64,000 nucleotides of DNA from Sanguibacter gelidistatuariae (GCF_900096585.1 NZ_FMYH01000005.1:124001-188000), one strand, 5' to 3'. Positions 15,871-23,466 are shown, counted from the first letter of the stretch. Translations and numbers: made by a program. The notes: generated from the letters alone by a model not told the origin.

Positions 15871-16205
15871 CAGGAGACCTCGATCGCACGCCGACGATCC
15901 TTGCGAGCATTGCAAGGTTTGCCGTCACCGCTCGGCGCGTCGTCGACCGCGGCCACGACCGATTCATCGACCCGGACGACGACGATCAACGCCGCATCGC
16001 CAGGTCTCTCCTCGTCGATCTGTCGGCTGCGGCCGACAGGCTCCCCGAGCTCTTTCGGCAGGCGCACCCCGAGGTCGACTGGCGCGGCATCCGAGCCGTT
16101 CGCAACTTCATCGCACACGACTACGACGGCACCGACGAGGAGATTCTGTGGCAGGCGATCTCCGTGCAGTTCCCGGCGATCGTCGTTGCGATCCTGCCAG
16201 GCTAG
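15867..16205 (+). CDS. hepT: HEPN-domain (HepT/DUF86) toxin
   Basis: A 112-residue all-helical HEPN protein. R79-N-F-I-A-H84-D-Y86 is the RX4HXY ribonuclease motif of HepT toxins: Arg and His are catalytic, and the Tyr is the residue AMPylated by MntA in characterised systems. GTG 15867 overlaps the antitoxin stop (GTGA), the usual tight coupling. Likely an RNase whose activity is blocked by the upstream protein. Function of the pair (stability element or phage defence) is not shown by the sequence. Confidence 0.87.
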   Translation: MTGDLDRTPTILASIARFAVTARRVVDRGHDRFIDPDDDDQRRIARSLLVDLSAAADRLPELFRQAHPEVDWRGIRAVRNFIAHDYDGTDEEILWQAISVQFPAIVVAILPG

Positions 16206-16864
16206 GAGTGAGGGCACCCGGTTCCCGCGTCGCGTCGCGTCGCGCACCGTGTGCAGCTCTCGGCGCATCCCGCCACGTTCCATTGGGTGCCAGGACGCTG
16301 CGTTGTCGGCGAAACAGTGGGCCGGCACACGGCGCAGGCCGAGGTCCTCGAAGCAGATCCGGAAAGCTCAGGATGTGCTCGACGCCATCTGGGACTGCCT
16401 ACTCCCGGGCATCAATCACCCGGGAACCATGCTCGACGACGACGCCCTCGCCCACCGGCTGCGGAGCCTGTCCATCCCGCTGGCGCCGCGCTCGGCCGGC
16501 CCGCAGGGCACCGTCACCACGACACTTGACGCCTCCGCTGAGGACTCGGCCCTGCCCGACCGCATGCCAGTGACCGTCGAGCCGGCTGACCGCGGGTGGG
16601 TCATACGGTTCGGGTCGCTCTTCGAGGTCGACGTCGGCCACACGAGGTGGCAGGAAAGCGTCGCTCTTGTCCGCCCGGTGCGCTAGCGGCGCCTGGCAGG
16701 GCAACACCTTCGTCACGGATCACCAGCCCGCACCAGTCCGGCTCACAGTTGACGCCGACGTAGGGACGGCGCTTGCGGCGGGGACCACCGTGCCCCTCAC
16801 CCGCTCGGACCTCATGGTGCACCTGCGGTCGCCGCTGATGACGCGCCCCGACGTCGCTTAGACG
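16206..16864. other. Gene-poor 660-bp stretch with decayed coding traces
   Basis: The stretch starts with a short tandem CGCGTCGCGTCGCG repeat (about 16227-16240). Coding-like sequence then shifts between frames: one open frame ends at 16686, another (about 16690-16861, ending MTRPDVA) follows in a different frame. GC-rich third positions suggest both derive from former genes. No start with a ribosome binding site, no RNA gene and no mobile-element end was recognised. Confidence 0.5.
16375..16686 (+). CDS. Hypothetical protein, possibly a remnant
   Basis: About 103 residues from GTG 16375 (or 85 from ATG 16429). The sequence has a plausible coding bias and a C-terminal part PVTVEPADRGWVIRFGSLFEVDV that could form beta strands. 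No domain recognised, no ribosome binding site seen, and a second coding-like frame follows directly downstream, so a frameshifted remnant is as likely as a working gene. Confidence 0.3.
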   Translation: MLDAIWDCLLPGINHPGTMLDDDALAHRLRSLSIPLAPRSAGPQGTVTTTLDASAEDSALPDRMPVTVEPADRGWVIRFGSLFEVDVGHTRWQESVALVRPVR

Positions 16865-17170
16865 TCAGCGACGAGGGCTGGCGATCTCCTGCAATGCACG
16901 GACATGGGCGTCGAAGGCGGCCTGCCCGTCGCGGGTGAGGGACAGCCACATGACTCTCCGTGCGTCGCCACGGCCGGCCGATGCAGTCTTGCGGGACGAG
17001 ACGTAGCCGGCAACGGTCAGGGTCTTGACGTGCTTGGACAACGTGGCATCTGAGACCTCCAGGGTGTCTCGTAGTACGGCGAAGTCGAGGGAGTCGACCT
17101 GGCGGAGCAGCCCGCAGATGCGCAGTCTCAAGGGTGCATGGATGGTCTCGTCGAAACGCGCGTCATTCAC
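16865..17170 (-). CDS. Winged-helix transcriptional regulator (ArsR/MarR-like, HTH_34 type)
   Basis: A 101-residue single-domain winged helix. LRLRICGLLRQVDSLDFAVLRDTLEVSDATLSKHVKTL is the helix-turn-helix, and GYVSSRKTASAGRGDARRVMWLSLT the wing. Small regulators of this type usually sit downstream of, and repress, a membrane-protein gene. Here its GTG overlaps the end of the membrane gene by 8 nt. The palindromes at 17624-17659 in front of the operon are the natural target. Effector unknown. Confidence 0.82.
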   Translation of the reverse strand: MNDARFDETIHAPLRLRICGLLRQVDSLDFAVLRDTLEVSDATLSKHVKTLTVAGYVSSRKTASAGRGDARRVMWLSLTRDGQAAFDAHVRALQEIASPRR

Positions 17171-17630
17171 GGCGCAGATTCTCCGCCGCGGATTGATAGG
17201 CGACGCCAGCCAACCACGTTGTGATCCCGAAGGCAGCCAAAGTGGTCAGCACGACCGCCCAACGCATGCTGAGTGACACCAGGCCCAGGGAGACGCTGAA
17301 GAGTATGAGGCACGCAGCAAGGATGCCGATCATTGCCCAGATGGCACGGGCGCCCATGGTGCGGAAGCAAATGCCGGTCTCATGTTGCACGAGATGTGCG
17401 ACAACAAGGGCGCCGAGCACGGCGAGCCAGGCGGTTGAGGACGGTTCGTAGTTCGCCCCCGGATCGGCGGTTGCTGCCGCGCCGACCACCCACGCACTCA
17501 GGGCGCCGAATGCTGCCAGCAACGCCCATGGCGCTTGGACGTGCTCCGCCAGGCGCTCCCGGTCCGCCGACAAGATGTTCAGCGCATCCGAGGCTTCGTC
17601 ACGATCAGCTTGACCTAGGTTACTTTCCAC
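17163..17630 (-). CDS. Four-helix membrane protein of unknown function
   Basis: About 155 residues from GTG 17630, with four hydrophobic segments (WALLAAFGALSAWVVGAAA; STAWLAVLGALVVAHLV; AIWAMIGILAACLILFSVSLGLVSL; WAVVLTTLAAFGITTWLAGVA) after a charged N-terminal helix. It is co-transcribed with the winged-helix regulator that overlaps its end. The pairing is common in actinobacteria but uncharacterised. The start is uncertain: reading through to 17672 is possible but would place the start upstream of the promoter-like TATAGA. Confidence 0.65.
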   Translation of the reverse strand: MESNLGQADRDEASDALNILSADRERLAEHVQAPWALLAAFGALSAWVVGAAATADPGANYEPSSTAWLAVLGALVVAHLVQHETGICFRTMGARAIWAMIGILAACLILFSVSLGLVSLSMRWAVVLTTLAAFGITTWLAGVAYQSAAENLRRE

Positions 17631-17659
17631 ATTGGAAATGTCTATAGATGTGTTTCCAA
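17624..17659 (-). promoter_or_regulatory. Clustered palindromes at the membrane-protein/regulator promoter
   Basis: TTTCCACATTGGAAA (17624-17638) is a palindrome overlapping the proposed GTG start. A second, wider repeat pairs TTGGAAA (17632-17638) with TTTCCAA (17653-17659) around TCTATAGA (17641-17648), whose minus-strand reading supplies a TATAGA -10 box. Strongly AT-rich compared with flanks. Probable autoregulatory operators for the winged-helix protein. Confidence 0.5.
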
Positions 17660-17715
17660 CTCGGCAAGTCATCAGAGGGTCGAGCGACGTAGCCGTATTG
17701 ATCGTGGGTCGTCGC

Positions 17716-18303
17716 TCAACTGTGAGCGCCGCGGACCGCGTACCGGTGCATCGTCACGCCGCGCTCGAAGGAAAGCTGCTCGATGAGGTCGAGCTCGACA
17801 GGTTCCACCGGAGCGTCGAACAGCGGCCGCCCGGACCCCAGGACGACGGGGTGGGTGAAGAGCAGGAGCTCGTCGAGGAGTCCCGCTCGCAGCAGCTGTG
17901 TCGCGAGCGTGGCCCCGCCAACTCCGATGTTGCCGTCCCCCTCCGCCCGGATCCTCGCCAGCTCGCCGATCGCGTCGTCGCCCCCGACGATCCGGGTGTT
18001 GTACTGCGCGCTCGTGCGGGTGCGGGACACCAGCAGCTTCGGCGTCGACGTCCAGATCTGCCCGTACTCGCGGAGGAAGTCGGGCAGGCTCTCGTCGCCG
18101 GCGGCCGCCGGCCAGAACGTCTCCATCGTCTCGTAGATCTTGCGGCCCTCGACGGAGAGCGTCATCGCTCGCGCCTGCGCGTTGAACTCGCGGTGCAGCG
18201 TCTCGCCGATGCGCATCCAGCTCCCGCCACCCTGCTCGTCGACGGCGTGCTCGATCCTCAGGTCGAGCGAGACGTTCATCCAGTACACAAAACGAGCCGA
18301 CAT
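17716..18303 (-). CDS. Dihydrofolate reductase family protein (RibD C-terminal-like)
   Basis: A 195-residue protein of the bacterial 'dihydrofolate reductase family' group (YwjB/YyaP-like). It opens with ARFVYWMNVSLDLRIEH, has SVEGRKIYETMETFWP in the first third, and ends with IGVGGATLATQLLRAGLLDELLLFTHPVVLGSGRPLFD, the RibD-type NADPH-binding block. Start ATG 18303 has AAGGGGA just upstream; an earlier in-frame ATG at 18357 lacks one. Stand-alone gene in the accessory patch. The substrate is unknown, and true folate activity is doubtful. Confidence 0.82.
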   Translation of the reverse strand: MSARFVYWMNVSLDLRIEHAVDEQGGGSWMRIGETLHREFNAQARAMTLSVEGRKIYETMETFWPAAAGDESLPDFLREYGQIWTSTPKLLVSRTRTSAQYNTRIVGGDDAIGELARIRAEGDGNIGVGGATLATQLLRAGLLDELLLFTHPVVLGSGRPLFDAPVEPVELDLIEQLSFERGVTMHRYAVRGAHS

Positions 18304-18446
18304 ATTGATCCCCTTGGCGATCTGGTCATGATCGGGCGCTACAACGATGGTAGGCACATCGGGGCCGACGAGCGTCGGTGGTGCCCGGTACCGTGAGACT
18401 CGACCTCGATCCCCACTGATCGCGGCGGACCTGGGAGGGGCCTGAA

Positions 18447-19310
18447 GTGAGTGATCGACCCGGTGGTGAGGTGATTGTCTATCGAAGGGACGGCGGCCAG
18501 CCGTCGGTGGAGGTGCGTCTCGAGGAGGAGACGATGTGGCTCAGTCAGCAGCAGCTCGCTGACCTGTTCCAGACCTCGCGCACCAACGTCGTCGAGCACA
18601 TCCAGAACATCTTTGCCGAGGGCGAACTCGCGGAGGAGGCAACCTGTCGGGACTTCCGACAGGTTCGGACCGAGGGCACTCGCCAGGTCACCCGATCTAT
18701 GCCGCACTACAACCTTGACCTCATCATCTCCCTCGGATACCGGGTCCGGTCAGCGGTGGCGACGCAGTTCCGCATCTGGGCCACTGAGCGACTGCGCGAG
18801 TATCTCGTCAAAGGCTTCACGATGGATGACGCGAAGCTCAAGAACCTCGGTGGAGGTTCCTACTGGCGAGAGCTCCTCGACCGGATCCGGGACATCCGCA
18901 GCAGCGAGAGCAGATGCTGAGCAACCCAACATGGACTGACGACCTTTGCGGGCGTTCGGCCGGTCAAGGCTGAGATATCGGTCGCGAAGAACTACCTCGA
19001 CGAGACAGAGATCAAGAAGCTCAACACGCTCGTCTCCGCGTACTTCGATGCCGCAGAGTTTCGCGCGCAGAACCATGACGTCACCCAGATGAAGGACTGG
19101 CTCGTGCACCTTGATCGGTTGCTCGTCGCGATGGATGCCCCGACGCTTGCAGGCGCAGGAGCTGTCAGCCACCAACAAGCTGTGGCGAAGGCCGAGGACG
19201 AGTACGCAAAGTATCGGGAGAAAGTGAGTGCTCAGCCTACCGATGTCGAATCCGCCTACCTCGAGTCGGTCACGCGTGTGCAACGTACGGTTGAGGGGAA
19301 GAAGCCATGA
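18447..19310 (+). pseudogene. RhuM-family gene with internal deletion and frameshift
   Basis: The N-terminal half (18447-18905) reads IVYRRDGGQPSVEVRLEEET, MWLSQQQLADLFQTSRTNVVEHI, NLDLIISLGYRV and FTMDDAKLKNLGGG, typical of RhuM virulence-protein homologues. After RDIRSSE the family's central ~70 residues are missing, and the match resumes in another frame at ARADAEQPNM (about 18909). One base is then lost in the ATGGACTGACG stretch near 18933, and the rest (KAEISVAKNYLDETEIKKLN ... EDEYAKYREKV) continues to the stop at 19310. Not expected to be functional. Confidence 0.85.
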
Positions 19311-19338
19311 CGGACGAACTGGGAACAGGCAGGCGACC

Positions 19339-19728
19339 ATGAGAATCACCCTGACGAGTGTGCTGGTCGACGACCAGGAGAAGGCGGAACGCTTCTACAC
19401 CGACGTGCTCGGCTTCGTGAAGCGGCACGACGTCCCGCTCGGCACCGACCGGTGGCTGACCGTCGTCTCTCCGCAGGACCCCGACGGCACCGAGCTGCTG
19501 CTCGAACCGAGCGGGCACCCGGCGGCCAAGCCGTTCAAGGACGCGCTCGTGGCCGACGGCATCCCGTTCACGCAGTTCACCGTCGACGACGTCCAGGCCG
19601 AGTACACCCGCCTCACGGGTCTGGGCGTGCGTTTCACTCGGGAGCCGGCCACCGCGGGGCCGTACACGACGGCGGTCTTCGACGACACCTGCGGGAACCT
19701 CATCCAGATCATCGGGCCGGCGAGCTAG
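19339..19728 (+). CDS. VOC family (glyoxalase/bleomycin-resistance type) protein
   Basis: A 129-residue VOC protein with two beta-alpha-beta3 modules: ITLTSVLVDDQEKAERFYTDVLGF at the start, VVSPQDPDGTELLLEP ending module one, and TAVFDDTCGNLIQIIGP ending module two, with the usual metal-binding Glu near the C-terminus. Start ATG 19339. Could be a lyase, dioxygenase or antibiotic-binding protein. Its TAG stop overlaps the TAG of the opposing TetR remnant inside one CTAG (19725-19728). Confidence 0.85.
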   Translation: MRITLTSVLVDDQEKAERFYTDVLGFVKRHDVPLGTDRWLTVVSPQDPDGTELLLEPSGHPAAKPFKDALVADGIPFTQFTVDDVQAEYTRLTGLGVRFTREPATAGPYTTAVFDDTCGNLIQIIGPAS

Positions 19729-20057
19729 ATCCGGGCCATCCCGCGCCACGCCACCCGGATGCCTTCCCGGCAGCGCGCGACGACGTCGGCGTCGGACAGG
19801 CTCGCTCCGCGCACGACCACCTGGTAGTAGAGCACCCCGTTGATGAGGTCGATGCACGCGTCGATGTCGATGTCGGCTCGCAGGTCACCCCGGTCGATCC
19901 CGGCCTGCAAGAGCGCCACCATCGCGCTGCGGCGGCGGGAGACGTGCGAGCCCCAGTACGCCCGAGCGAGCGCGGCGTCGGACATGGCGAGCCGCAGCCG
20001 GAGCCGGAAACGTTCTTCGGAGAACTCGGGGGAGGGCTGCTGGGGCGCCTCGCGCAG
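19725..20057 (-). pseudogene. TetR-family regulator lacking its DNA-binding domain
   Basis: The open frame starts after a TAG at 20058-20060 and encodes only a TetR C-terminal ligand-binding domain: SRRRSAMVALLQAGIDRGDL, then DIDACIDLINGVLYYQVVVRG, a TetR_C_11-like signature. The N-terminal helix-turn-helix (about 60-70 residues) is absent. An ATG at 19985 could make 86 residues, but these would not bind DNA. Confidence 0.7.
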
Positions 20058-20106
20058 CTAGGCCTGGGCGGGCAGGACGACGCAGCGGGCCCAGACCTAG
20101 AAGGGT

Positions 20107-20730
20107 TCACTGGGCTTCGACTCCCAAGGTGATGTCGAAGCCGGCGCCGTTGCGTGCCAGGCCCATCAGGAGGATGCCGGCCCATTCAAGGGCGTAGGTC
20201 ATCTCGAGCCCTCCTGCGTCGAGGGCCCGCATGCCCAAGCTCTCCAGAAGCGCCGCGACACGTGCCTTCGCCTCGGTGCTGTCGCCGGCAAAGAACGCGT
20301 CCAGGGGCTTGTCGTGAGCAAGGACATGGCCGAAGACCGTGTTCAGCGCCTTCACGACGTGTGCGCTCTCGGGGGCGACTGCGGCGATCTGCTGGGCCAC
20401 CGAACTGCCTGGGGTAGTCACGAGCCCATTGGCGTCGGCGTTGAACGGGTTGGTGATGTCGACGAGGATCTTGCCGGCCAGCGCATCGCCGTAGTGCGCG
20501 ACGACGTCGACCGCGCCGGCGTGCAAGACGGCCAGGATGACGATGTCACCCGCCGGCCGTGCGCCGAACGCGCCGACGGTGGCACCGTTGCCGATCTGGT
20601 CGGCGAGCGCCTGAGCCTTGGCGGTGTTGCGGCTCATGAGCTCGACGGTGTGGCCGTGCTTCGCCGCCCGTGTGCCGATAGCGGTGGCCATGTTGCCCGA
20701 GCCGATGATGCTAATCGTGGTGGTGGTCAT
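20107..20730 (-). CDS. NADPH-dependent F420 reductase-like oxidoreductase
   Basis: A 207-residue Rossmann protein of the NADP/F420 oxidoreductase family. The nucleotide-binding ISIIGSGNMATAIGTRAAKHGH opens it, DIVILAVLHAG and KILVDITNPFNADANGL are the second and third strands, and SAHVVKALNTVFGHVL follows. In characterised members it moves hydride between NADPH and F420; many relatives in azoreductase neighbourhoods may use other quinone or flavin partners. ATG 20730 has GGAGGAAC upstream. It lies downstream of azoR on the same strand (32-nt gap), so likely one operon. Confidence 0.85.
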   Translation of the reverse strand: MTTTTISIIGSGNMATAIGTRAAKHGHTVELMSRNTAKAQALADQIGNGATVGAFGARPAGDIVILAVLHAGAVDVVAHYGDALAGKILVDITNPFNADANGLVTTPGSSVAQQIAAVAPESAHVVKALNTVFGHVLAHDKPLDAFFAGDSTEAKARVAALLESLGMRALDAGGLEMTYALEWAGILLMGLARNGAGFDITLGVEAQ

Positions 20731-20762
20731 GATGGGTGTTCCTCCGTCGTATGTGTGGAGCA

Positions 20763-21464
20763 TCAGGGAGCTGAGGTGAGCTGGGGTGCGCCTTGGCCCC
20801 CATGGTTGCGAACGCTGCCCGCAAGGGCAGCGACCTCTAGACCGAGCATGGCACCAGCGTCGACTGCTGCCTGCTCCGCCTCCGTCCGGATCGCTGCGGC
20901 GAGGTCTGTGAACTGGTCGAGAGCCGGGTTCACGCCGACGAGGGTGAACTCGCGCTCGACCACCGTGAGATCCGCGCCCCAGATGTCTACGAGGATCCGA
21001 CGCAGGTAGTCGGTGTTGTGGTCCCAGCCCTCGCGCGGGGTGCCAGGGCCGTAGGCGCCGCCGCGGGTGGTGACCAGGACGGTCGGCGTGCCCTCGAGCA
21101 GGCGGGCGCCCTGCGGCGTGCCGGCGATCACAAGGTCGATCCAGGCCTTCACGTGCTGCGAGACACCGAAGTTGTAGAGCGGCAGTGCGAGAACAGCGAT
21201 CGTCGCCTGCTGCAACTCTGTGGCGACCTGCACAGCGGTGGCGAGCGCCTCGCGCTGAGCGGGAGTGCGGTCCTCCTCGGGGGTGGCGCCGCCGGAGACA
21301 GCATCAGACCAGGCGCCTGCCGGCAGCGGGTCCTGGCCGAGGTGGCGGCGCACGACCGGCATGTCGGGGTGGGCGCTGATGACCTCGTCGATGACGAGGT
21401 CGGCGAGGGCGCCGCTGGCGGAGCGCTCACCCTGGATGCTGGCGTCGATGCGGAGTAGGGACAT
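20763..21464 (-). CDS. azoR: FMN-dependent NADH:quinone oxidoreductase/azoreductase
   Basis: A 233-residue flavodoxin-like enzyme of the AzoR family that reduces quinones and azo compounds with NAD(P)H. It has LLRIDASIQGERSASGALAD at the start (FMN phosphate loop), LALPLYNFGVSQHVKAWIDLV in the middle and VLVTTRGGAYGPGTPREGWDHNTDYLR after it. Start ATG 21464 has AGGAG 8 nt upstream. Divergent from a MarR gene across 91 bp containing two matching palindromes, so repression lifted by quinones or similar electrophiles is likely. Confidence 0.88.
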   Translation of the reverse strand: MSLLRIDASIQGERSASGALADLVIDEVISAHPDMPVVRRHLGQDPLPAGAWSDAVSGGATPEEDRTPAQREALATAVQVATELQQATIAVLALPLYNFGVSQHVKAWIDLVIAGTPQGARLLEGTPTVLVTTRGGAYGPGTPREGWDHNTDYLRRILVDIWGADLTVVEREFTLVGVNPALDQFTDLAAAIRTEAEQAAVDAGAMLGLEVAALAGSVRNHGGQGAPQLTSAP

Positions 21465-21491
21465 GTGGATCTCCTGGTGGATAAGGTCGAA

Positions 21492-21536
21492 TTGAACGTT
21501 CAAGTCGAGACTACAACTCGCGGCTTGAATGTTCAA
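21492..21536. promoter_or_regulatory. Twin MarR operators between azoR and marR
   Basis: TTGAACGTTCAA (21492-21503) and TTGAATGTTCAA (21525-21536) are two copies of the palindrome TTGAA-N2-TTCAA. Their centres are 33 bp apart, about three helical turns. The first lies close to the azoR start and the second next to the marR start, so one MarR-type protein could control both genes. Confidence 0.75.
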
Positions 21537-21555
21537 GTGGGATAGGATTCCTGCT

Positions 21556-22068
21556 GTGAGCACCGACAGCACCAGCGAGACCGCGGCCCCGGATGACGTG
21601 CCGTGGCTGTCGCCCGACCAGATGCGCGACTGGCTGGCGCTCGTCGGCTTGTTGGCGACCTTGCCGCCGGCGCTCGATGCGCAGCTCAAACGCGATGCGG
21701 GCGTGAACTCGTACGAGTATCAAGTGCTGGCGCTCCTGTCCAACGCGCCCGACCACACTGTTGGGCTCAGCGACCTAGCCGAATCGACCCAGGGATCCCT
21801 GTCGCGCCTCTCCCATGCGATCACTCGTCTCGAACGGGCCGGATGGGTTGAGCGGCGCAGCGGCACCGATCCCACTGTTCGGCGCACCAGCGCGCGGCTC
21901 ACTGACGCAGGCCTCGCCAAGCTCGAGGCGGTAGCGCCGGGTCACGTCCGCGAAGCGCGTCGGCTTGTCGTCGACGTGCTGACGGCGGAGCAGCTCGCGG
22001 CGCTCGGCGACGCCGCCCGAGTCATCACCGCTGCCACTGTCGCCGAAGCGCTGGAACTCCCTGGGTGA
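21556..22068 (+). CDS. MarR-family transcriptional regulator
   Basis: A 170-residue winged-helix protein: GVNSYEYQVLALLSNAPDHTVGLSDLAESTQGSLSRLSHAITRLERAGWVER carries the recognition helix, and RRTSARLTDAGLAKLE the wing. Start GTG 21556 (AGGA upstream) is preferred over ATG 21529, which lies inside the second operator. Divergent from azoR and most likely its repressor as well as its own. The ligand is probably a quinone or electrophile by analogy with similar pairs (inference). Confidence 0.87.
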   Translation: MSTDSTSETAAPDDVPWLSPDQMRDWLALVGLLATLPPALDAQLKRDAGVNSYEYQVLALLSNAPDHTVGLSDLAESTQGSLSRLSHAITRLERAGWVERRSGTDPTVRRTSARLTDAGLAKLEAVAPGHVREARRLVVDVLTAEQLAALGDAARVITAATVAEALELPG

Positions 22069-22086
22069 TCAGCGACTGCTGCTGAG

Positions 22087-22674
22087 CTACAGCGGCCGCG
22101 GGTGCGGCACGTCCCCCGCCGCGAGCATCGCGACGAGCTTGTCTCGACGCCGCGCCCGCGTGGTCTCGTTCGGTGCCGTGATGATCGGGTGCAGGACCGC
22201 GTACCGGTTGGCCGCGTCGAGCCCCTCGAACGCCGCGACTGCGGTGGGGGAGGCGGCCAGTGCCGCGGTGAGGTCGTCGGGCACCTCGGCGGTCGCCGAT
22301 CCGGCGTAGGCGCGGTCCCAGCGTCCGTCGGCCTGGGCAGCGGCGACCTCGGCGAGACCTCTCGCCCGCATGCGACCTTCGGCCTCGAGCCGCGCCACGT
22401 GCTCAACGTTGCGGGCCGACCAGATCGACCGCGGCCGCCGAGGCGTGAAGCGCTGCAGAAACATGGCGGCGTCGTAGGACCGTTTCTGTCCGTCGATCCA
22501 TCCCGAGCACAGTGCCTCGTCGAGCGCCTGGGCATAGGTGAGCGTGGTCGGCGCCGTCGTGCCCTTCTTGGCGAGCATGAGCCACACGCCCACCGTCTCC
22601 TCCTCGTGCGCATCGAGCCACGCCCGCCACGCGGCCGTGTCCGCGACGACAAACGGCTCCGGAGCCTCGCTCAT
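22087..22674 (-). CDS. YdeI/OmdA family protein
   Basis: A 195-residue member of the YdeI/OmpD-associated family. VADTAAWRAWLDAHEEETVGVWLMLAKKGT opens it, TYAQALDEALCSGWIDGQ is the family hallmark, and FLQRFTPRRPRSIWSARNVEHV follows. Homologues are linked to resistance to antimicrobial peptides and bacteriocins, mechanism unknown. Its ATG overlaps the stop of the small membrane gene upstream (ATGA). Confidence 0.85.
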   Translation of the reverse strand: MSEAPEPFVVADTAAWRAWLDAHEEETVGVWLMLAKKGTTAPTTLTYAQALDEALCSGWIDGQKRSYDAAMFLQRFTPRRPRSIWSARNVEHVARLEAEGRMRARGLAEVAAAQADGRWDRAYAGSATAEVPDDLTAALAASPTAVAAFEGLDAANRYAVLHPIITAPNETTRARRRDKLVAMLAAGDVPHPRPL

Positions 22675-22994
22675 CCGCGGGAGTCCTGCGCGACGACTGA
22701 GTCCGCGAGGATGTGCGAGGCGCAGCCCGCCAGCGCTGCGGCGGTCAGCACGGAGGGCCAGGCGCCGATCTTCTTCGCGAGCGGGTGGGAGAGGCCGAAG
22801 GCACCGAAGTAGATGACGGCAAGCGCGGCAGTCTGCGGGACACCGGCGCGCACCCAGGTCCGCCCGGCGGCGACGCCGGCCGCCGCGAGCACGGCACCCC
22901 CGAGCGGGCGGACGCCGGTGAACCGGGCGGTCGCGTAGCCGCCGACGAGGCCCGCTGCGGTGAGGACGGACGAGGGGATCGGTGAGGGAGTCAT
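22671..22994 (-). CDS. Small membrane protein
   Basis: A 107-residue protein with three or four hydrophobic segments (VLTAAGLVGGYATARF; LGGAVLAAAGVAAGRTW; TAALAVIYFGAFGLSHPLAKKIG; VLTAAALAGCASHILAD). ATG 22994 is chosen as the first start after the intergenic gap. It is translationally coupled to the ydeI-type gene, so the pair may act together at the membrane. No function assigned. Confidence 0.7.
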   Translation of the reverse strand: MTPSPIPSSVLTAAGLVGGYATARFTGVRPLGGAVLAAAGVAAGRTWVRAGVPQTAALAVIYFGAFGLSHPLAKKIGAWPSVLTAAALAGCASHILADSVVAQDSRG

Positions 22995-23061
22995 AGCCCC
23001 GAGACTATGGCGACGGGCGCGGGTGCCCAAGCGACGCGCCCCGTGTGCACCGGCGATCGCG

Positions 23062-23289
23062 TCAGGGGCGCCCGATGCGCACGCGCCACTCCACGGGCCC
23101 TTCGGCCTGGTAGTCCCATGTGAACTGGTCGGGGTACTCGGCCGCGAACTGGTAGTACAGCGGCTTCGGGTCGTGGTCGTTGACCAGGACGTAGCCTTCG
23201 CCGGCGGCGAGGGCGTGGTAGGTGGACAGGATGAGCTCGTGGCGCCGGGCGGGCACCTCGGTGCGGACGTCGAGAATCGGGTCGTTCAT
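23062..23289 (-). CDS. DUF2249 domain protein
   Basis: A 75-residue TusA-like small protein. LDVRTEVPARRHELILSTYHALAAGEGYVLVNDHDPKPLYYQF is the DUF2249 signature (the DHDPKPL motif is diagnostic). Such proteins often accompany hemerythrins or nitric-oxide/denitrification functions; none is adjacent here. Start ATG 23289. Divergent from cueP. Confidence 0.82.
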   Translation of the reverse strand: MNDPILDVRTEVPARRHELILSTYHALAAGEGYVLVNDHDPKPLYYQFAAEYPDQFTWDYQAEGPVEWRVRIGRP

Positions 23290-23356
23290 GGTGGGACCTT
23301 TCGTGGCGGGAACGAGCGGTGTGCGGTTTTCGGGTAGGCCAGCGGCCGATGACACC

Positions 23357-23388
23357 TTGACGATATCCACGGAACGAGCCGTGAAAAT
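23357..23388 (+). promoter_or_regulatory. Candidate MerR-type promoter for cueP
   Basis: TTGACG (23357-23362) resembles a -35 element, and GAAAAT (23383-23388) or TGAAAA a -10, separated by 19-20 bp. Between them lies the inverted repeat CACGG-N6-CCGTG (23368-23383). An overlong spacer with a central palindrome is typical of MerR/CueR-activated promoters. No merR gene is in view, so this is tentative. Confidence 0.35.
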
Positions 23389-23466
23389 AGGACCTAGGGC
23401 TCGCGGCAGGAACGCCAAGGACCTTCATCCCCCGCTCGGCGCCGGGCGCCGGAGAGGATGGACGCC

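Noticed and set aside
19725-19985. Functional small TetR-like protein from ATG 19985
   Set aside because: The frame encodes only a C-terminal ligand domain; without the HTH it cannot work as a repressor, so it is listed as a remnant.
21529-21555. ATG 21529 as start of MarR
   Set aside because: The codon lies inside the second operator palindrome; GTG 21556 has a better spaced purine stretch.
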